From positions 50,883-114,882 of the forward strand of contig DASVUC010000124.1 in the NCBI GenBank assembly GCA_036387255.1: 64,000 bases of DNA, in the 5' to 3' direction. Made by a program: the position numbers and the translations under genes. This document shows, in pieces, positions 17,173 through 26,395 of the stretch (positions are counted from its first letter, which is position 1; each line of letters starts with the position of its first letter). The stretch comes from DASVUC01 sp036387255 (GTDB taxonomy: Bacteria > Planctomycetota > Phycisphaerae > Tepidisphaerales > Tepidisphaeraceae). The notes under the pieces were generated by a model. It made no database searches. It saw only the letters and a list, made by a program, of their open reading frames with translations, and had not been told where the DNA came from.

Positions 17173-19086
17173 ATGAAGGTTGCTGTCGCTGTTGTACTGA
17201 TTGCGTGTGCTTTCGCGTTTGGTGAAAGCACGACCAAGCCGTCGAAGGCTTCGACGCCGGCGACGAAGCCGACCCAGGTTGCTTCGACCAAACCCACCAC
17301 GTCGGCGACGACGAGCGCGTCGAAGAAGTATCCGACGCCGGCGGAGCTGATTGAGAAGATGAAGGCGACAAAGGCGAAGAAAGACGCGACGCCGAAGGTG
17401 GCGTTCTTTGACCTGGCGACGCGCCTCAGCGAGAAGCCGTCGGACTTCTCTTTGTGGGGCGGGCAGGACACGCAGACGCTGAACAACCTGCTGGATCGCA
17501 TCCGCCAGGCGCAGGACGACAAATCGGTCCGCGCGGTGCTCATTACCTTTGGCGATGAAGCGCCGACCTTCCCGCAGGCGCAGGAGCTTCGCGATGCCCT
17601 GCTGAAACTGAACAAGGCGGGCAAGCAGACGTTCGTCTATGCCGACAGCTATGACACGGCGATGTACACGATGGCCACCGGCGCTTCCCACATCTGCATG
17701 CTGGAGGGCGGCGACTTGATGCTCCCGGGCGTGGGGCTGGAGACAATGTTCCTGAAGGACCTGCTGGACAAGGTGGGTGTGCGTGCGGACTCGATTCAGA
17801 TCGGCGAGTACAAAGGGGCGGATGAAGAGTACACCCGCAGCCGCCCGAGCGAGGAGCTGCGGGGCGAGCTGACGAAGCTGACGCAGGCGATGTATGACGA
17901 GATCGTTGACGGCATCAGCCTGAATCGAAACATCAGCAAGGAGAACGTCCGCCGCGCGATCGACGAGTGCATCATTCGTGGCACGCTGGCGAAGGAGCGG
18001 GGGCTTGTGGATCACCTCCTCGACCAGGACGGGCTGCGCAACCTGATCAAGACCGAGCTGAATGAGAAGGAGATGGATGTCGTCGCGGACTACGGGCGCG
18101 AGCCGCGGGAAACGCCGGATTTTTCAAACCCGTTTGCGCTGTTTGCCTCGATGGCGAAGCGTCCAGCGCCGAGCGAGAAGCCGGGCGTGGCGCTCGTGTA
18201 TGCGGATGGGATGATCGTCGACGGTGAGGGCGGTGAAGGGATGTTTGGCTCGGCGGTTGGGGCGCAGGATTTCCGTCGAGCACTGCGCAGCGCAACCCGC
18301 GATGACACCATCAAGGCGGTCGTCATTCGCATTGACTCGCCCGGCGGAAGCGCGCTGGCGAGTGAAGTGATGTGGCAAGCGGCGCGTCGCGCTGCGGCCA
18401 AGAAGCCGGTGATCATCAGCATCGGCGGGATGGCGGCAAGCGGCGGGTATTACCTCGCGTCGGCGGGGGATCACATCTTTGCCGATCCGTCGGCAATTGT
18501 CGGATCCATCGGAGTGGTCGGAGGAAAGTTCGTCTACAAGGATTTGATGGAAAAGCTTGGCGTCCACACCGAAAGCTTCTCCAAGGGGCGCAACGCTGAT
18601 CTGTTTAGCTCGCAAAATCCCTTCGACGAGCGGCAGAAGAAGATGATCACCAGCTGGATGCGCCAGACGTACGATCAGTTCACCGAGCGGGTGATGTCCG
18701 GACGGAAGGACAAGATCAAGGACATCGACAAGGTGGCGCGCGGGAGGATCTTCCTGGCGCGCCAGGCGAAGGACCTTGGCATGGTGGATGAGATTGGCGG
18801 GACGAGCGACGCGCTGGCGTACGCGGCCAAGAAGGTGAACCTCAAGGAGGGCGATTATGAGCTGCGCATCTTGCCCGCGCCTCGCACGCTGGCGGATTAC
18901 TTTGGGTACAACGGGCCGCAGGCGGCGGCTACGCTGGCGCCGAAGGTGACCATTTCGCCGGATTCAGTTCTGAAGCTGATGTCGCCCCAGCTTAACCGGC
19001 TGATGGCGCGGCAGATTCAGACGTTGCAACTCCTCCAGGATCACCCGGTGCTGCTGGTGATGCCGGCGGCAATCGACATGAAGTAA
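17173..19086 (+). CDS. sppA: Signal peptide peptidase SppA, long (67K) type
   Basis: The 637-residue protein begins with a signal or anchor helix (residues 1-18) behind a good AAGGAG site, which chooses the ATG at 17173 over an upstream in-frame ATG. It has the two tandem ClpP-fold halves of long SppA. The first half supplies the general-base lysine in GEYKGADEEYTR (Lys214). The second supplies the nucleophile in GGMAASGGYY (Ser423). SppA cleaves leftover signal peptides in the membrane, with the active site on the periplasmic side. An Ala/Thr/Lys/Pro-rich linker (about 20-55) follows the anchor. Confidence 0.93.
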   Translation: MKVAVAVVLIACAFAFGESTTKPSKASTPATKPTQVASTKPTTSATTSASKKYPTPAELIEKMKATKAKKDATPKVAFFDLATRLSEKPSDFSLWGGQDTQTLNNLLDRIRQAQDDKSVRAVLITFGDEAPTFPQAQELRDALLKLNKAGKQTFVYADSYDTAMYTMATGASHICMLEGGDLMLPGVGLETMFLKDLLDKVGVRADSIQIGEYKGADEEYTRSRPSEELRGELTKLTQAMYDEIVDGISLNRNISKENVRRAIDECIIRGTLAKERGLVDHLLDQDGLRNLIKTELNEKEMDVVADYGREPRETPDFSNPFALFASMAKRPAPSEKPGVALVYADGMIVDGEGGEGMFGSAVGAQDFRRALRSATRDDTIKAVVIRIDSPGGSALASEVMWQAARRAAAKKPVIISIGGMAASGGYYLASAGDHIFADPSAIVGSIGVVGGKFVYKDLMEKLGVHTESFSKGRNADLFSSQNPFDERQKKMITSWMRQTYDQFTERVMSGRKDKIKDIDKVARGRIFLARQAKDLGMVDEIGGTSDALAYAAKKVNLKEGDYELRILPAPRTLADYFGYNGPQAAATLAPKVTISPDSVLKLMSPQLNRLMARQIQTLQLLQDHPVLLVMPAAIDMK

Positions 19087-19147
19087 CGCTGCAACGTGTG
19101 GCACGTGCTGGTGCATGGGCGAGCCATCCATGCTATGAAGGAACGTG

Positions 19148-19813
19148 ATGCAACGATCGATTGTCTTTCTGTTCGACGTTGACAACACGCTGCTGGACAA
19201 TGATCGCGTCACCGCGCACCTGCGCCGATACATCGAGACCCATTTCGGCACGGCGGCGCGGGAGCGATACTTTGCGATCTTCGAAGAGCTGCGCCGGGAG
19301 CTTGGGTATGCCGACTATCTCGGGTCGCTTCAGCGCTACCGCGTGGAGAATCCGCACGATGTGAAGCTGCTGGAGCTGTCGAGCTTCCTGGTCGATTATC
19401 CGTTTGCAACGCGGCTTTATCCGCAGTCGCTGGATGTGGTGGAGCATGTGAAGCAGTGGGGAACGCCGGTGATCCTTTCAGACGGGGACGTGGTCTTTCA
19501 GCCGCGGAAGGTGGAGCGCAGCGGGCTGCGGGAAGGCTTCGAGAATCGGGTGCTGATCTATATCCATAAGGAAGAAGAACTCGCAGACGTGGAAGCGAAA
19601 TATCCTGCGGATCATTACGTGATGATCGATGACAAGCTGCGCTTGCTCAGCGCGATTAAGGGGATCTGGAAGAACAAAGTGACGACGGTCTTTCCTCGGC
19701 AGGGCCATTACGCACTCGATCCCGCGACCATTGAAAAATATCCGGCCGCCGACGTGACCATCGAACGCATTGCAGACCTTCTGCGATTCAGCCTCGAGCA
19801 ACTGATCAAGTGA
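19148..19813 (+). CDS. HAD-superfamily hydrolase
   Basis: The 221-residue product has the HAD motif I FDVDNTLLDND with nucleophile Asp10 and acid Asp12, motif II LSDGD (about 112), and a motif IV-like IDDK (about 160), with a helical cap between I and II. It is probably a small-molecule phosphatase; the substrate cannot be read from the sequence. I start at the ATG at 19148, preceded by AAGGAA, rather than the overlapping GTG at 19145. Confidence 0.85.
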   Translation: MQRSIVFLFDVDNTLLDNDRVTAHLRRYIETHFGTAARERYFAIFEELRRELGYADYLGSLQRYRVENPHDVKLLELSSFLVDYPFATRLYPQSLDVVEHVKQWGTPVILSDGDVVFQPRKVERSGLREGFENRVLIYIHKEEELADVEAKYPADHYVMIDDKLRLLSAIKGIWKNKVTTVFPRQGHYALDPATIEKYPAADVTIERIADLLRFSLEQLIK

Positions 19814-19850
19814 GCTTGGCAATCCAGCCGCTCCCGTAGACAGTAGCGGC

Positions 19851-21488
19851 ATGACTGAATCACTCACCCCCCTGCGGCAGCTCCCGGCATATCAAGCGCT
19901 CCAGCAGCATTACAACACGATCCAATCGCGCCACCTCCGCGACCTGTTTCAGGAAGACGCAAATCGAGGAACGACATTCGCGACTGAAGCGTTGGGATTT
20001 TACTTCGACTACTCCAAGCATCGCATCACCGCTGAGACACTGCGGCTGCTGGTCGACCTCGCGAATCAGTCCCGGCTGCGCGACAGGATTAACGCGATGT
20101 TCTCGGGTGAGAAGATCAATACGACGGAACGCCGGGCAGTGCTTCACGTGGCGCTGCGGGCGCCCAAGGGTGCGACGATTAACGTCGACGGTAAAAATGT
20201 TGTGCCTGAAGTTCACGCGGTTCTGGAGAAGATGACCAGCTTCGTTAATCGCATCCGATCCGGCGAGTGGAAGGGGTACAGCGGAAAGCCGATTAAGAAC
20301 ATCGTCAACATCGGCATCGGCGGCTCGGATCTGGGGCCAGTCATGGCGTATGAAGCGCTGCGGTATTACTCAGACCGTAACCTGGCCTTCCGCTTCGTCT
20401 CTAATGTCGACGGCACTGATTTCGTCGAATCCACGCGCGACCTGGATCCCGCGCAAACTCTCTTCATCATCTCGAGCAAAACCTTCACCACCCAGGAAAC
20501 CATGACCAATGCCCACAGCGCACGTCAGTGGTTTCTGAATCAGGCGAAGGACGAGAAAGCAATCGCCAAGCACTTTGTGGCTGTTTCCACCAATGCCAAG
20601 GACGTCGGTGCGTTCGGCATCGACACCGCGAACATGTTTGAGTTCTGGGATTGGGTTGGCGGGCGGTATTCGATGACCAGTGCGATCGGCCTGTCGACCA
20701 TGCTCGCCATCGGGCCGGAAAATTACCGCGCGATGCTGGCAGGTTTCCATGCGATGGACGAGCACTTTCGCACGGCGCCGCTGGAGAAGAACCTGCCAGT
20801 TCTCATGGCACTGATGGGCCTGTGGTATACGGATTTCTTCGATGCACAGACGATCGCGGTGCTTCCGTACGACCAGTACCTCAAGCGCTTCCCGGCGTAT
20901 CTTCAGCAGCTAACGATGGAATCCAACGGCAAGTCGATCACGCTCGATGGTCGCCCGGTGGACTACCAGACCGGCGCGATCTACTGGGGCGAGCCGGGCA
21001 CAAATGGGCAGCATTCGTTTTATCAGCTCATCCACCAGGGCTCGAAGCTCATCCCGTGCGACTTCATCGCGTTCGCAAGCACGCTCAACCCGTTGGGCGA
21101 GCATCACGATATGCTCATGAGCAATGTCTTTGCGCAAGCGGAGGCGCTGGCGTTCGGCAAGTCCGCCGAGCAGCTCAAGCAGGAGAACGTCTCGCCGGAT
21201 CTGATCCCGCATCGCACGTTCGAAGGGAATCGACCGAGCACGACAATCCTGATCGATCGTTTGACGCCTGAATCACTGGGCAAGCTGATCGCGCTCTACG
21301 AGCATGCCGTTTTCACGCAGGGCGTCATCTGGCAGATCAACAGCTTCGACCAGTGGGGCGTGGAGCTTGGGAAAGTGCTTGCGAAGAAGATCTTGCCTGA
21401 GCTTCAGTCGAAAGAGGCGGTGCAGCTCGCGCATGACAGCTCGACGAATAAGCTCATCAGCCGGTACCGCGAGTTGCGGAGACGCTGA
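19851..21488 (+). CDS. pgi: Glucose-6-phosphate isomerase
   Basis: The 545-residue enzyme is of normal length and interconverts glucose 6-phosphate and fructose 6-phosphate in glycolysis. The segments IGIGGSDLGPVM, SSKTFTTQETMTNA, WDWVGGRYSMTSAIGL and EPGTNGQHSFYQL match the SIS-fold sugar-phosphate and active-site signatures. It begins 37 bases after the HAD gene and may be cotranscribed with it. A phosphoglucomutase at 42685 provides the adjoining step of sugar-phosphate metabolism but is unlinked. Confidence 0.97.
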   Translation: MTESLTPLRQLPAYQALQQHYNTIQSRHLRDLFQEDANRGTTFATEALGFYFDYSKHRITAETLRLLVDLANQSRLRDRINAMFSGEKINTTERRAVLHVALRAPKGATINVDGKNVVPEVHAVLEKMTSFVNRIRSGEWKGYSGKPIKNIVNIGIGGSDLGPVMAYEALRYYSDRNLAFRFVSNVDGTDFVESTRDLDPAQTLFIISSKTFTTQETMTNAHSARQWFLNQAKDEKAIAKHFVAVSTNAKDVGAFGIDTANMFEFWDWVGGRYSMTSAIGLSTMLAIGPENYRAMLAGFHAMDEHFRTAPLEKNLPVLMALMGLWYTDFFDAQTIAVLPYDQYLKRFPAYLQQLTMESNGKSITLDGRPVDYQTGAIYWGEPGTNGQHSFYQLIHQGSKLIPCDFIAFASTLNPLGEHHDMLMSNVFAQAEALAFGKSAEQLKQENVSPDLIPHRTFEGNRPSTTILIDRLTPESLGKLIALYEHAVFTQGVIWQINSFDQWGVELGKVLAKKILPELQSKEAVQLAHDSSTNKLISRYRELRRR

Positions 21489-21520
21489 GACCGGCTGCTG
21501 CGCCTGAAGGATTGTCGCTC

Positions 21521-21964
21521 TTAACCTGCTGCTATACCGCGCAGCCCCTTCTTCAAATATTCGTACTGATCGACCACCGTCACTCCCCCTGAGGCGACGG
21601 TGATCGGGCCCAGCTCGTGATTTCCTTCGCGCGCCTTTTGTTCGGTGATGGTGCAGACGGATTGCTCATCACTCTTTCGCTTCAGCACGCCGATGGTGAA
21701 CTGGGCGGTGAAAAAGTAGCGGTAACAATCGCCTTCGCTGCCGTAGATAACATCCTGAACGCGCACACACGCCGCCCCTGGCACACCCAGTCTGGGGGCC
21801 ACACGCGTGCTAAGGCGAAAGCGGTCGTCTGGCGTGTAGTGCATCTGCCAGCGCGACGCCAGTTGCCGCAAACGAGAAATCTCAATCCGACGGCGAACCA
21901 TCTGCACAATCGTGACCGCCGCCGTTGCAATGAGCAGGATCGAAAGAAAAACGATCGGCGTCAT
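21521..21964 (-). CDS. Hypothetical single-pass membrane protein
   Basis: The 147-residue product has one N-terminal transmembrane helix (about 3-22), a short basic stretch, and then a soluble domain of strands and turns (RWQMHYTPDDRFRLS, CYRYFFTAQFTIGVL). I do not recognise the family. Its ATG overlaps the stop of the upstream cytochrome-like gene by four bases, so the two are probably translated together and may act together. Confidence 0.65.
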   Translation of the reverse strand: MTPIVFLSILLIATAAVTIVQMVRRRIEISRLRQLASRWQMHYTPDDRFRLSTRVAPRLGVPGAACVRVQDVIYGSEGDCYRYFFTAQFTIGVLKRKSDEQSVCTITEQKAREGNHELGPITVASGGVTVVDQYEYLKKGLRGIAAG

Positions 21965-23319
21965 GGCGCGTTCGGGCGCTGGGAAGGGCCCGGCGTCACC
22001 GTTCCGTTGATCGGTCGTGCACCGGGCGCGGTGCCGGTGTTTGAACCTGGCGCGACACCTGTGCCGGCGCCGGGAGCGGCGGCAGGTCCGGGCTCACCCA
22101 CCGGAGTGGTCGTCGCCGGCTGAGAGGCGGCGTTGGTCGCGGGCTGTGTCGATCCACCCGGCGTGGGGAAATTGATACCGTAGTTCGGCACATCCAGTCC
22201 TGGGTTGATCGAGTCATGGACCCACGCGAACAGTTGCCGATACCGCAGATCGTCCTGCCCCCGCAACGGCGGCCGATACCCCGCCACCTGCGGGTGATCG
22301 TATTCAGAAACGTTCTGCGGGATCGAATACTGAAGCAGCAACGATCTGGCCGGGTTCATCCGGTCGATCATCTGGAGTTCTCCCGTGCCGAAGATTCCAC
22401 TCGCTGCCTGGGCCTTCTTGTTGTAAGCCTGCATGATGAAGAAGTTCGTGTAGGTTGCCTGGTCCGAATCGGCAGGATTGAACAAGACGAGCTTCCCACC
22501 ACCGGGTCCGCCGTGACACTGGCTCGTTGAGCAGTTTTGAAGCACGTAAGGCTGCACCGCGCGCCGGTAGACCATCATCGCCTGCGGGTCGCGCATGATG
22601 CGGACGTCGTTTCGCATTTCGGGGGCGCCGTTCTTCAGGATATCGATGGCCTGCTGCATGGGCGTCAGCGCGAGGAACTGATCGATCGGACGGTTGGACA
22701 GCTTCATCGCGTAACGCCGCTTCACATCCCTTTCGAAGCGGATCGGCACATCCGTTTCCGTCTCCTGGAGCTCGAATTGGCGGATCGTGTTGATGTCGTT
22801 GCCCCTGAGGAAGCGCCTGTCGGCAATGTCCTGGGTGGTGGCCGGTGCGGTTGTGGTGGTGGCAATTTGCTCTTTGGCCCGGCCGGTGGTGACGACGTTG
22901 CGGCGCATGCGCTCCAGCCGAATCTGCGCCATTGCGTTGCCGCGCAGCTCGGCAGCGTCAGTGTTGTTGGGATCGATCGTCAGTGTCTCTTCCATCAGGT
23001 CGCGGGTCACCGTGTAGCGCTTGTTGTTGAATGCTTCACGCGCGAGCGTCATGCGACCGCGAACGTCGTCCTTCGCAAGCTTGGCGCGTCGATCGGCCAA
23101 CTGCTTATCAAAATCCTCAGGGTACACCACCGAAACCACGTCGCGCTGCGCAATGCGAGTTTGGATTCCCCGGCTGGTGACGATGAGCCCATCGTTCTTT
23201 TCTTCAACGTCCCCCTCATACGTCTGTCCGTTGCGGGTTTTGACCACGCCTTGCTTGGCCAGCGCCACCGTCGCCGCCGCCAGCCAAACCGTTAAAACCA
23301 CCACCGCAACACGGGTCAT
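21961..23319 (-). CDS. Secreted cytochrome-like protein with a CX4CH motif
   Basis: The 452-residue protein starts at the ATG at 23319, behind GAGGAG. A signal peptide (about 1-21) leads into a small beta domain that reads like a PDZ-less 'KTRNGQTYEGDV' element (about 24-70) seen in planctomycete secreted proteins, then a helical repeat-like stretch. Near residues 260-270 lies NCSTSQCHGG. The spacing is CX4CH rather than the usual CXXCH of c-type haem sites, and the surrounding segment (YRRAVQPYVLQ before, GKLVLFNP after) looks like a planctomycete cytochrome domain. The last 60 residues are a Pro/Gly/Thr/Ala-rich tail. Confidence 0.7.
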   Translation of the reverse strand: MTRVAVVVLTVWLAAATVALAKQGVVKTRNGQTYEGDVEEKNDGLIVTSRGIQTRIAQRDVVSVVYPEDFDKQLADRRAKLAKDDVRGRMTLAREAFNNKRYTVTRDLMEETLTIDPNNTDAAELRGNAMAQIRLERMRRNVVTTGRAKEQIATTTTAPATTQDIADRRFLRGNDINTIRQFELQETETDVPIRFERDVKRRYAMKLSNRPIDQFLALTPMQQAIDILKNGAPEMRNDVRIMRDPQAMMVYRRAVQPYVLQNCSTSQCHGGPGGGKLVLFNPADSDQATYTNFFIMQAYNKKAQAASGIFGTGELQMIDRMNPARSLLLQYSIPQNVSEYDHPQVAGYRPPLRGQDDLRYRQLFAWVHDSINPGLDVPNYGINFPTPGGSTQPATNAASQPATTTPVGEPGPAAAPGAGTGVAPGSNTGTAPGARPINGTVTPGPSQRPNAP

Positions 23320-23346
23320 AGGTGTCTCCTCGAAGCTCAAAAGGTC

Positions 23347-23376
23347 ATCGTACAAGACACCACGAAAACGAGGCAA
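23347..23376 (-). promoter_or_regulatory. Possible promoter of the CX4CH gene
   Basis: On the minus strand TTGCCT (23376-23371) and TACGAT (23352-23347) are 18 bases apart, about 28 bases upstream of the ATG at 23319. The -10 is weak. Confidence 0.35.
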
Positions 23377-23548
23377 GTTTGGTAATCGCCGGAATCATCG
23401 GGAGCGACAGGAATTACAACAGCGTTCAACGTGCTGGCGACGGTGCAAATCAGGCGAAGCTGCTGAAAAACCGGCATTGCTCAACCATCCACATCGAGCA
23501 CTTGCCCCGTGCTAAAGGGAAGTTGATGGTTTGCTCGCAGTTTCGCGC

Positions 23549-24535
23549 TCAATCGTCAGCGCCAACGACAGGCCAACCGTCTTTGGTCCAGGAGAGCGGG
23601 CGGATGGCGAAGGTGGCGCGGCCGGCTTGCGTGGCGTCGTAGAAATGGCAGGTGAACCAGTCGCGGTTCTGGGCGCGCAAGATGCCGGCGTGACCGGGGC
23701 CGATGAAGGGCTTGTCCGACCCGAGCAGCAGCGTCCCGCCGCCGTGCAGCATGTCGCGGCCGTCTTTGTCCAGGTACGGCCCGGTGATGCGATCGCTGCG
23801 GCCGACGCGGATGTTGTACGTGCTCCTGACACCGCGGCAGCACAAGCCCCAATTGACGAAGAGGTAATATTTCCCGGCGTGGCGATGGAGGAACGGGGCC
23901 TCGATCTGGTTGCTGTGAGCCAGTGCGTGGATCGGGCTGTTGTCGGCGAGGCGCCGGCCGGTCTTGGGGTCGAGTTCGATCAGCTTGATTCCACTCCAGA
24001 ACGAGCCGAACGTGAGCCACATCTTCTGATCATCAATGAGCACAGCGGGGTCGATGGCATTGAACTCATCGGCAGCGGAGGAAGCGATGACGACCCCGTG
24101 GTCGACCCATTTGTAGGTGCGATCCCCCGGATTAAGCGTGGTGTTGGAGGCGAGGCCGATTGCAGAGGTGTTTTTTCCCCAGGAGGAGGCGGAGAAGTAC
24201 AGGAGGTAGCGGCCATCTTTCGCACGGACGACATCCGGGGCCCAAAGGCTTTGTGTCTTGGTGTAGGAGCGGGCCCACAGCGGCAGATGGTTGAGAGCGG
24301 GAGGGCCGAATGTCCAAGTTTGAAGATCCGCCGACCGGTAAGTTCGAATGCCCGGCCCGGTTGCGAAGAACCAGTAGACGCCATCAGATTCCATCACGCT
24401 GGAGGGATCGTGCGTGCTGATGTTCCGGCTGCCTGCTTGAAGAAGTGGCTGGGCGATCGAGGGGCGTGTGGTCTGTGCGAGAGCAACTTGAGCAAAAAGA
24501 GAAAGAGCCACGATGGCGGCCACAAAACGATTCAT
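23549..24535 (-). CDS. Glycoside hydrolase family 43 (arabinanase-like)
   Basis: The 328-residue exported protein has a signal peptide (1-20) and a five-bladed propeller. The three GH43 acidic residues are visible: Asp43 in THDPS (base), Asp162 in NAIDPAVL (pKa modulator) and Glu212 in QIEAPFL (acid). SLWAPDV and the late IGPGHAGI are also typical. Closest in style are endo-1,5-alpha-L-arabinanases, which act on plant arabinan outside the cytoplasm. No sugar transporter is adjacent, although a ribose-type ABC importer lies about 5 kb away. Confidence 0.88.
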   Translation of the reverse strand: MNRFVAAIVALSLFAQVALAQTTRPSIAQPLLQAGSRNISTHDPSSVMESDGVYWFFATGPGIRTYRSADLQTWTFGPPALNHLPLWARSYTKTQSLWAPDVVRAKDGRYLLYFSASSWGKNTSAIGLASNTTLNPGDRTYKWVDHGVVIASSAADEFNAIDPAVLIDDQKMWLTFGSFWSGIKLIELDPKTGRRLADNSPIHALAHSNQIEAPFLHRHAGKYYLFVNWGLCCRGVRSTYNIRVGRSDRITGPYLDKDGRDMLHGGGTLLLGSDKPFIGPGHAGILRAQNRDWFTCHFYDATQAGRATFAIRPLSWTKDGWPVVGADD

Positions 24536-24605
24536 GATCGAGTGCGCAGATTAAGCTGAAGGGATTGCGGGGGAAAGATCAGTCGCGCCGGACGCGGGAT
24601 CAGCG

Positions 24606-25589
24606 TCAGTAATATCTTCTGAGATCCATCCCGTGGTAGAGGTGCGCCACTTCGTTGGCGTAGCCGTTGAACATGAGCGTTTTACGTTTTCGGTATTCGC
24701 CGATGCGTTGCTCGCTGGCCTGGCTCCAGCGGGGGTGATCCACTTCTGGGTTAACGTTGGCGTAGAAGCCGTATTCACTCGGTGCGAAGGCGGACCACGT
24801 GGTAGGGGGCTGGGTTTCTGTGAGGGTCACCTTCACGATCGACTTGATGCCTTTAAAGCCGTACTTCCATGGGATGACGAGTCGAACCGGGGCACCGTCC
24901 TGCGGAGGGAGTTCATGGCCGTAGAGACCGGTCGCGAGCAGCGTCAGGGGGTGCATGGCTTCGTCCATGCGCAGGCCTTCAACGTACGGCCAATCGAGCA
25001 CACGACTGTTCTGGTTCGCCATGCGCTTTGGGTCGAACAGGGTCTCGAAGGCGACGTATTTCGCGGACGCCAGCGGCTGCACCGCATCGAGGAGCTTGGA
25101 CAGCGAAAAGCCCGCCCACGGAATGACCATGGACCAGCCTTCGACGCAACGCATGCGGTAGATTCGCTCCTCCGGCACGGCAAGCTTGAAAAGATCGTCA
25201 AGGTCGAAGGTCTTTGGGGTGGAGCAGAGTCCGGCAACGGTGACAGTCCACGGCCGGGAGACGAATTTGGCGGCGACTTCGGCGACCTCCTGTTTGTCGG
25301 TCGAGAACTCGTAAAAGTTGTTGTAGTGCGTGATGTCGGCCAGGGGCGTGGGCGTCTCGTCGGTCCGGAAGGCCGAGAGGTACCGCTGTGTGGACGGCGA
25401 GGTTGTTGGCGATGGGGCGGTGCTGAGGTTGGCGAGTTTTCGTGTGGGGGATTGGGTGGCGGGGATGCCGTTGAGCTTTCGATAGACGGTGGCGGTCACG
25501 AGGGTGGTCGCGGCGAGGATGCCGCCGCGCATAAAGGTGCGGCGGTTGAGGTAAGTCGATTCGGGTGTCACTCTGTCGACTTTCTTCAT
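24606..25589 (-). CDS. msrP: Periplasmic methionine sulfoxide reductase, molybdopterin subunit
   Basis: The 327-residue protein carries a twin-arginine signal (RRTFMRGG, about residues 16-23), which fits a folded cofactor-containing enzyme exported by Tat. The domain matches MsrP/YedY; Cys148 in YRMRCVEGW is the expected molybdenum ligand. MsrP repairs oxidised methionine in envelope proteins. Its usual haem partner MsrQ (YedZ) is not in the window, so electrons must come from elsewhere. The gene lies 9 bases downstream of an msrA-type gene on the same strand, almost certainly one operon. Confidence 0.93.
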   Translation of the reverse strand: MKKVDRVTPESTYLNRRTFMRGGILAATTLVTATVYRKLNGIPATQSPTRKLANLSTAPSPTTSPSTQRYLSAFRTDETPTPLADITHYNNFYEFSTDKQEVAEVAAKFVSRPWTVTVAGLCSTPKTFDLDDLFKLAVPEERIYRMRCVEGWSMVIPWAGFSLSKLLDAVQPLASAKYVAFETLFDPKRMANQNSRVLDWPYVEGLRMDEAMHPLTLLATGLYGHELPPQDGAPVRLVIPWKYGFKGIKSIVKVTLTETQPPTTWSAFAPSEYGFYANVNPEVDHPRWSQASEQRIGEYRKRKTLMFNGYANEVAHLYHGMDLRRYY

Positions 25590-25598
25590 GGGCGCATC

Positions 25599-26324
25599 TT
25601 ACTTGGACGAGACCTCACCCGGGCCTTCTCGCGCACGCAAAATTGCGGGCGACGCGGGCGTCGCCGCTACGGAATTGGTGGGCTGAAGGGTCGTATTGCG
25701 GCGAGCTGCGGCGTCTTTGGCGAGTTGCGTGTGAACCTGTGCGATGCCGACGTGGCAGTTGGCGGCCATCCCTTGCTTTTCAAAGTATTGCTGGTGGTAT
25801 TCTTCGGCGCTGTAGAAGCGGGAGGCGGGGGTAATCTCGGTGACGATCTTGCGCTTGAACACTATCGAATCCTCGACCTCTTTCAGGCTGGCTCGCGCGA
25901 TTCGCTCCTGATCAGGGTCGTGGAAGAAGATGGCGGAGCGGTACTGATCGCCGACGTCGGGGCCTTGGCGATTGGCGGTCGTCGGATCATGCGCGGACCA
26001 GAAGGCATCGAGCAATTCCGCATAGCTGATCTTCGCGGGATCAAACGTCACCAGCACCGCTTCGGCATGGCCGGTGTCGTGATTACAAACTCGTCGATAC
26101 GTGGGGGCATCGGTTTTGCCGCCGGTGTAACCTACGGCCGTGTTGATCACGCCAGGCTGCTTGCGAAAGGCGGCCTCCACGCCCCAGAAACAGCCGGCGG
26201 CGAAGGTGGCTTGCTGCGTCGCCATGGTTGACGTCCTGACGGTTGATGGTGAGGGCGCAGTTGGGGCGGCAGACTCGCAACCAGCGATCAACGCCACGAG
26301 GGAGAGGAGCACGATTGATTTCAT
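25599..26324 (-). CDS. msrA: Peptide-methionine (S)-S-oxide reductase, lipoprotein form
   Basis: The 241-residue protein has a lipobox (IAGC, Cys16), so unlike cytoplasmic MsrA it is probably envelope-anchored. The catalytic Cys45 sits in FAAGCFWG, followed by YTGG, TGHAEAV and the QYRSAIFFHD segments typical of MsrA. With msrP next to it, both sulfoxide-repair activities are placed outside the cytoplasm. The last ~29 residues (VAATPASPAIL and onward) extend past the normal MsrA end and are encoded partly by a palindromic repeat, so the tail is probably an acquired read-through. Confidence 0.93.
   Translation of the reverse strand: MKSIVLLSLVALIAGCESAAPTAPSPSTVRTSTMATQQATFAAGCFWGVEAAFRKQPGVINTAVGYTGGKTDAPTYRRVCNHDTGHAEAVLVTFDPAKISYAELLDAFWSAHDPTTANRQGPDVGDQYRSAIFFHDPDQERIARASLKEVEDSIVFKRKIVTEITPASRFYSAEEYHQQYFEKQGMAANCHVGIAQVHTQLAKDAAARRNTTLQPTNSVAATPASPAILRAREGPGEVSSK
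25647..25672. repeat. GGCGACGC...GCGTCGCC palindromic repeat (family B), inside the msrA tail
   Basis: Perfect 8-bp arms (25648-25655 and 25658-25665) flank a 2-base loop and are followed by GCTACGG. It resembles the copy at 6730-6754 and lies within the last codons of msrA. Confidence 0.65.
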
Positions 26325-26395
26325 ATGGTTGGTTTGATGATAGGAGTGTTCAACTTCGCTTTCTCTGCTGATGAGATGCGCCGCCCGCGCTGAAG

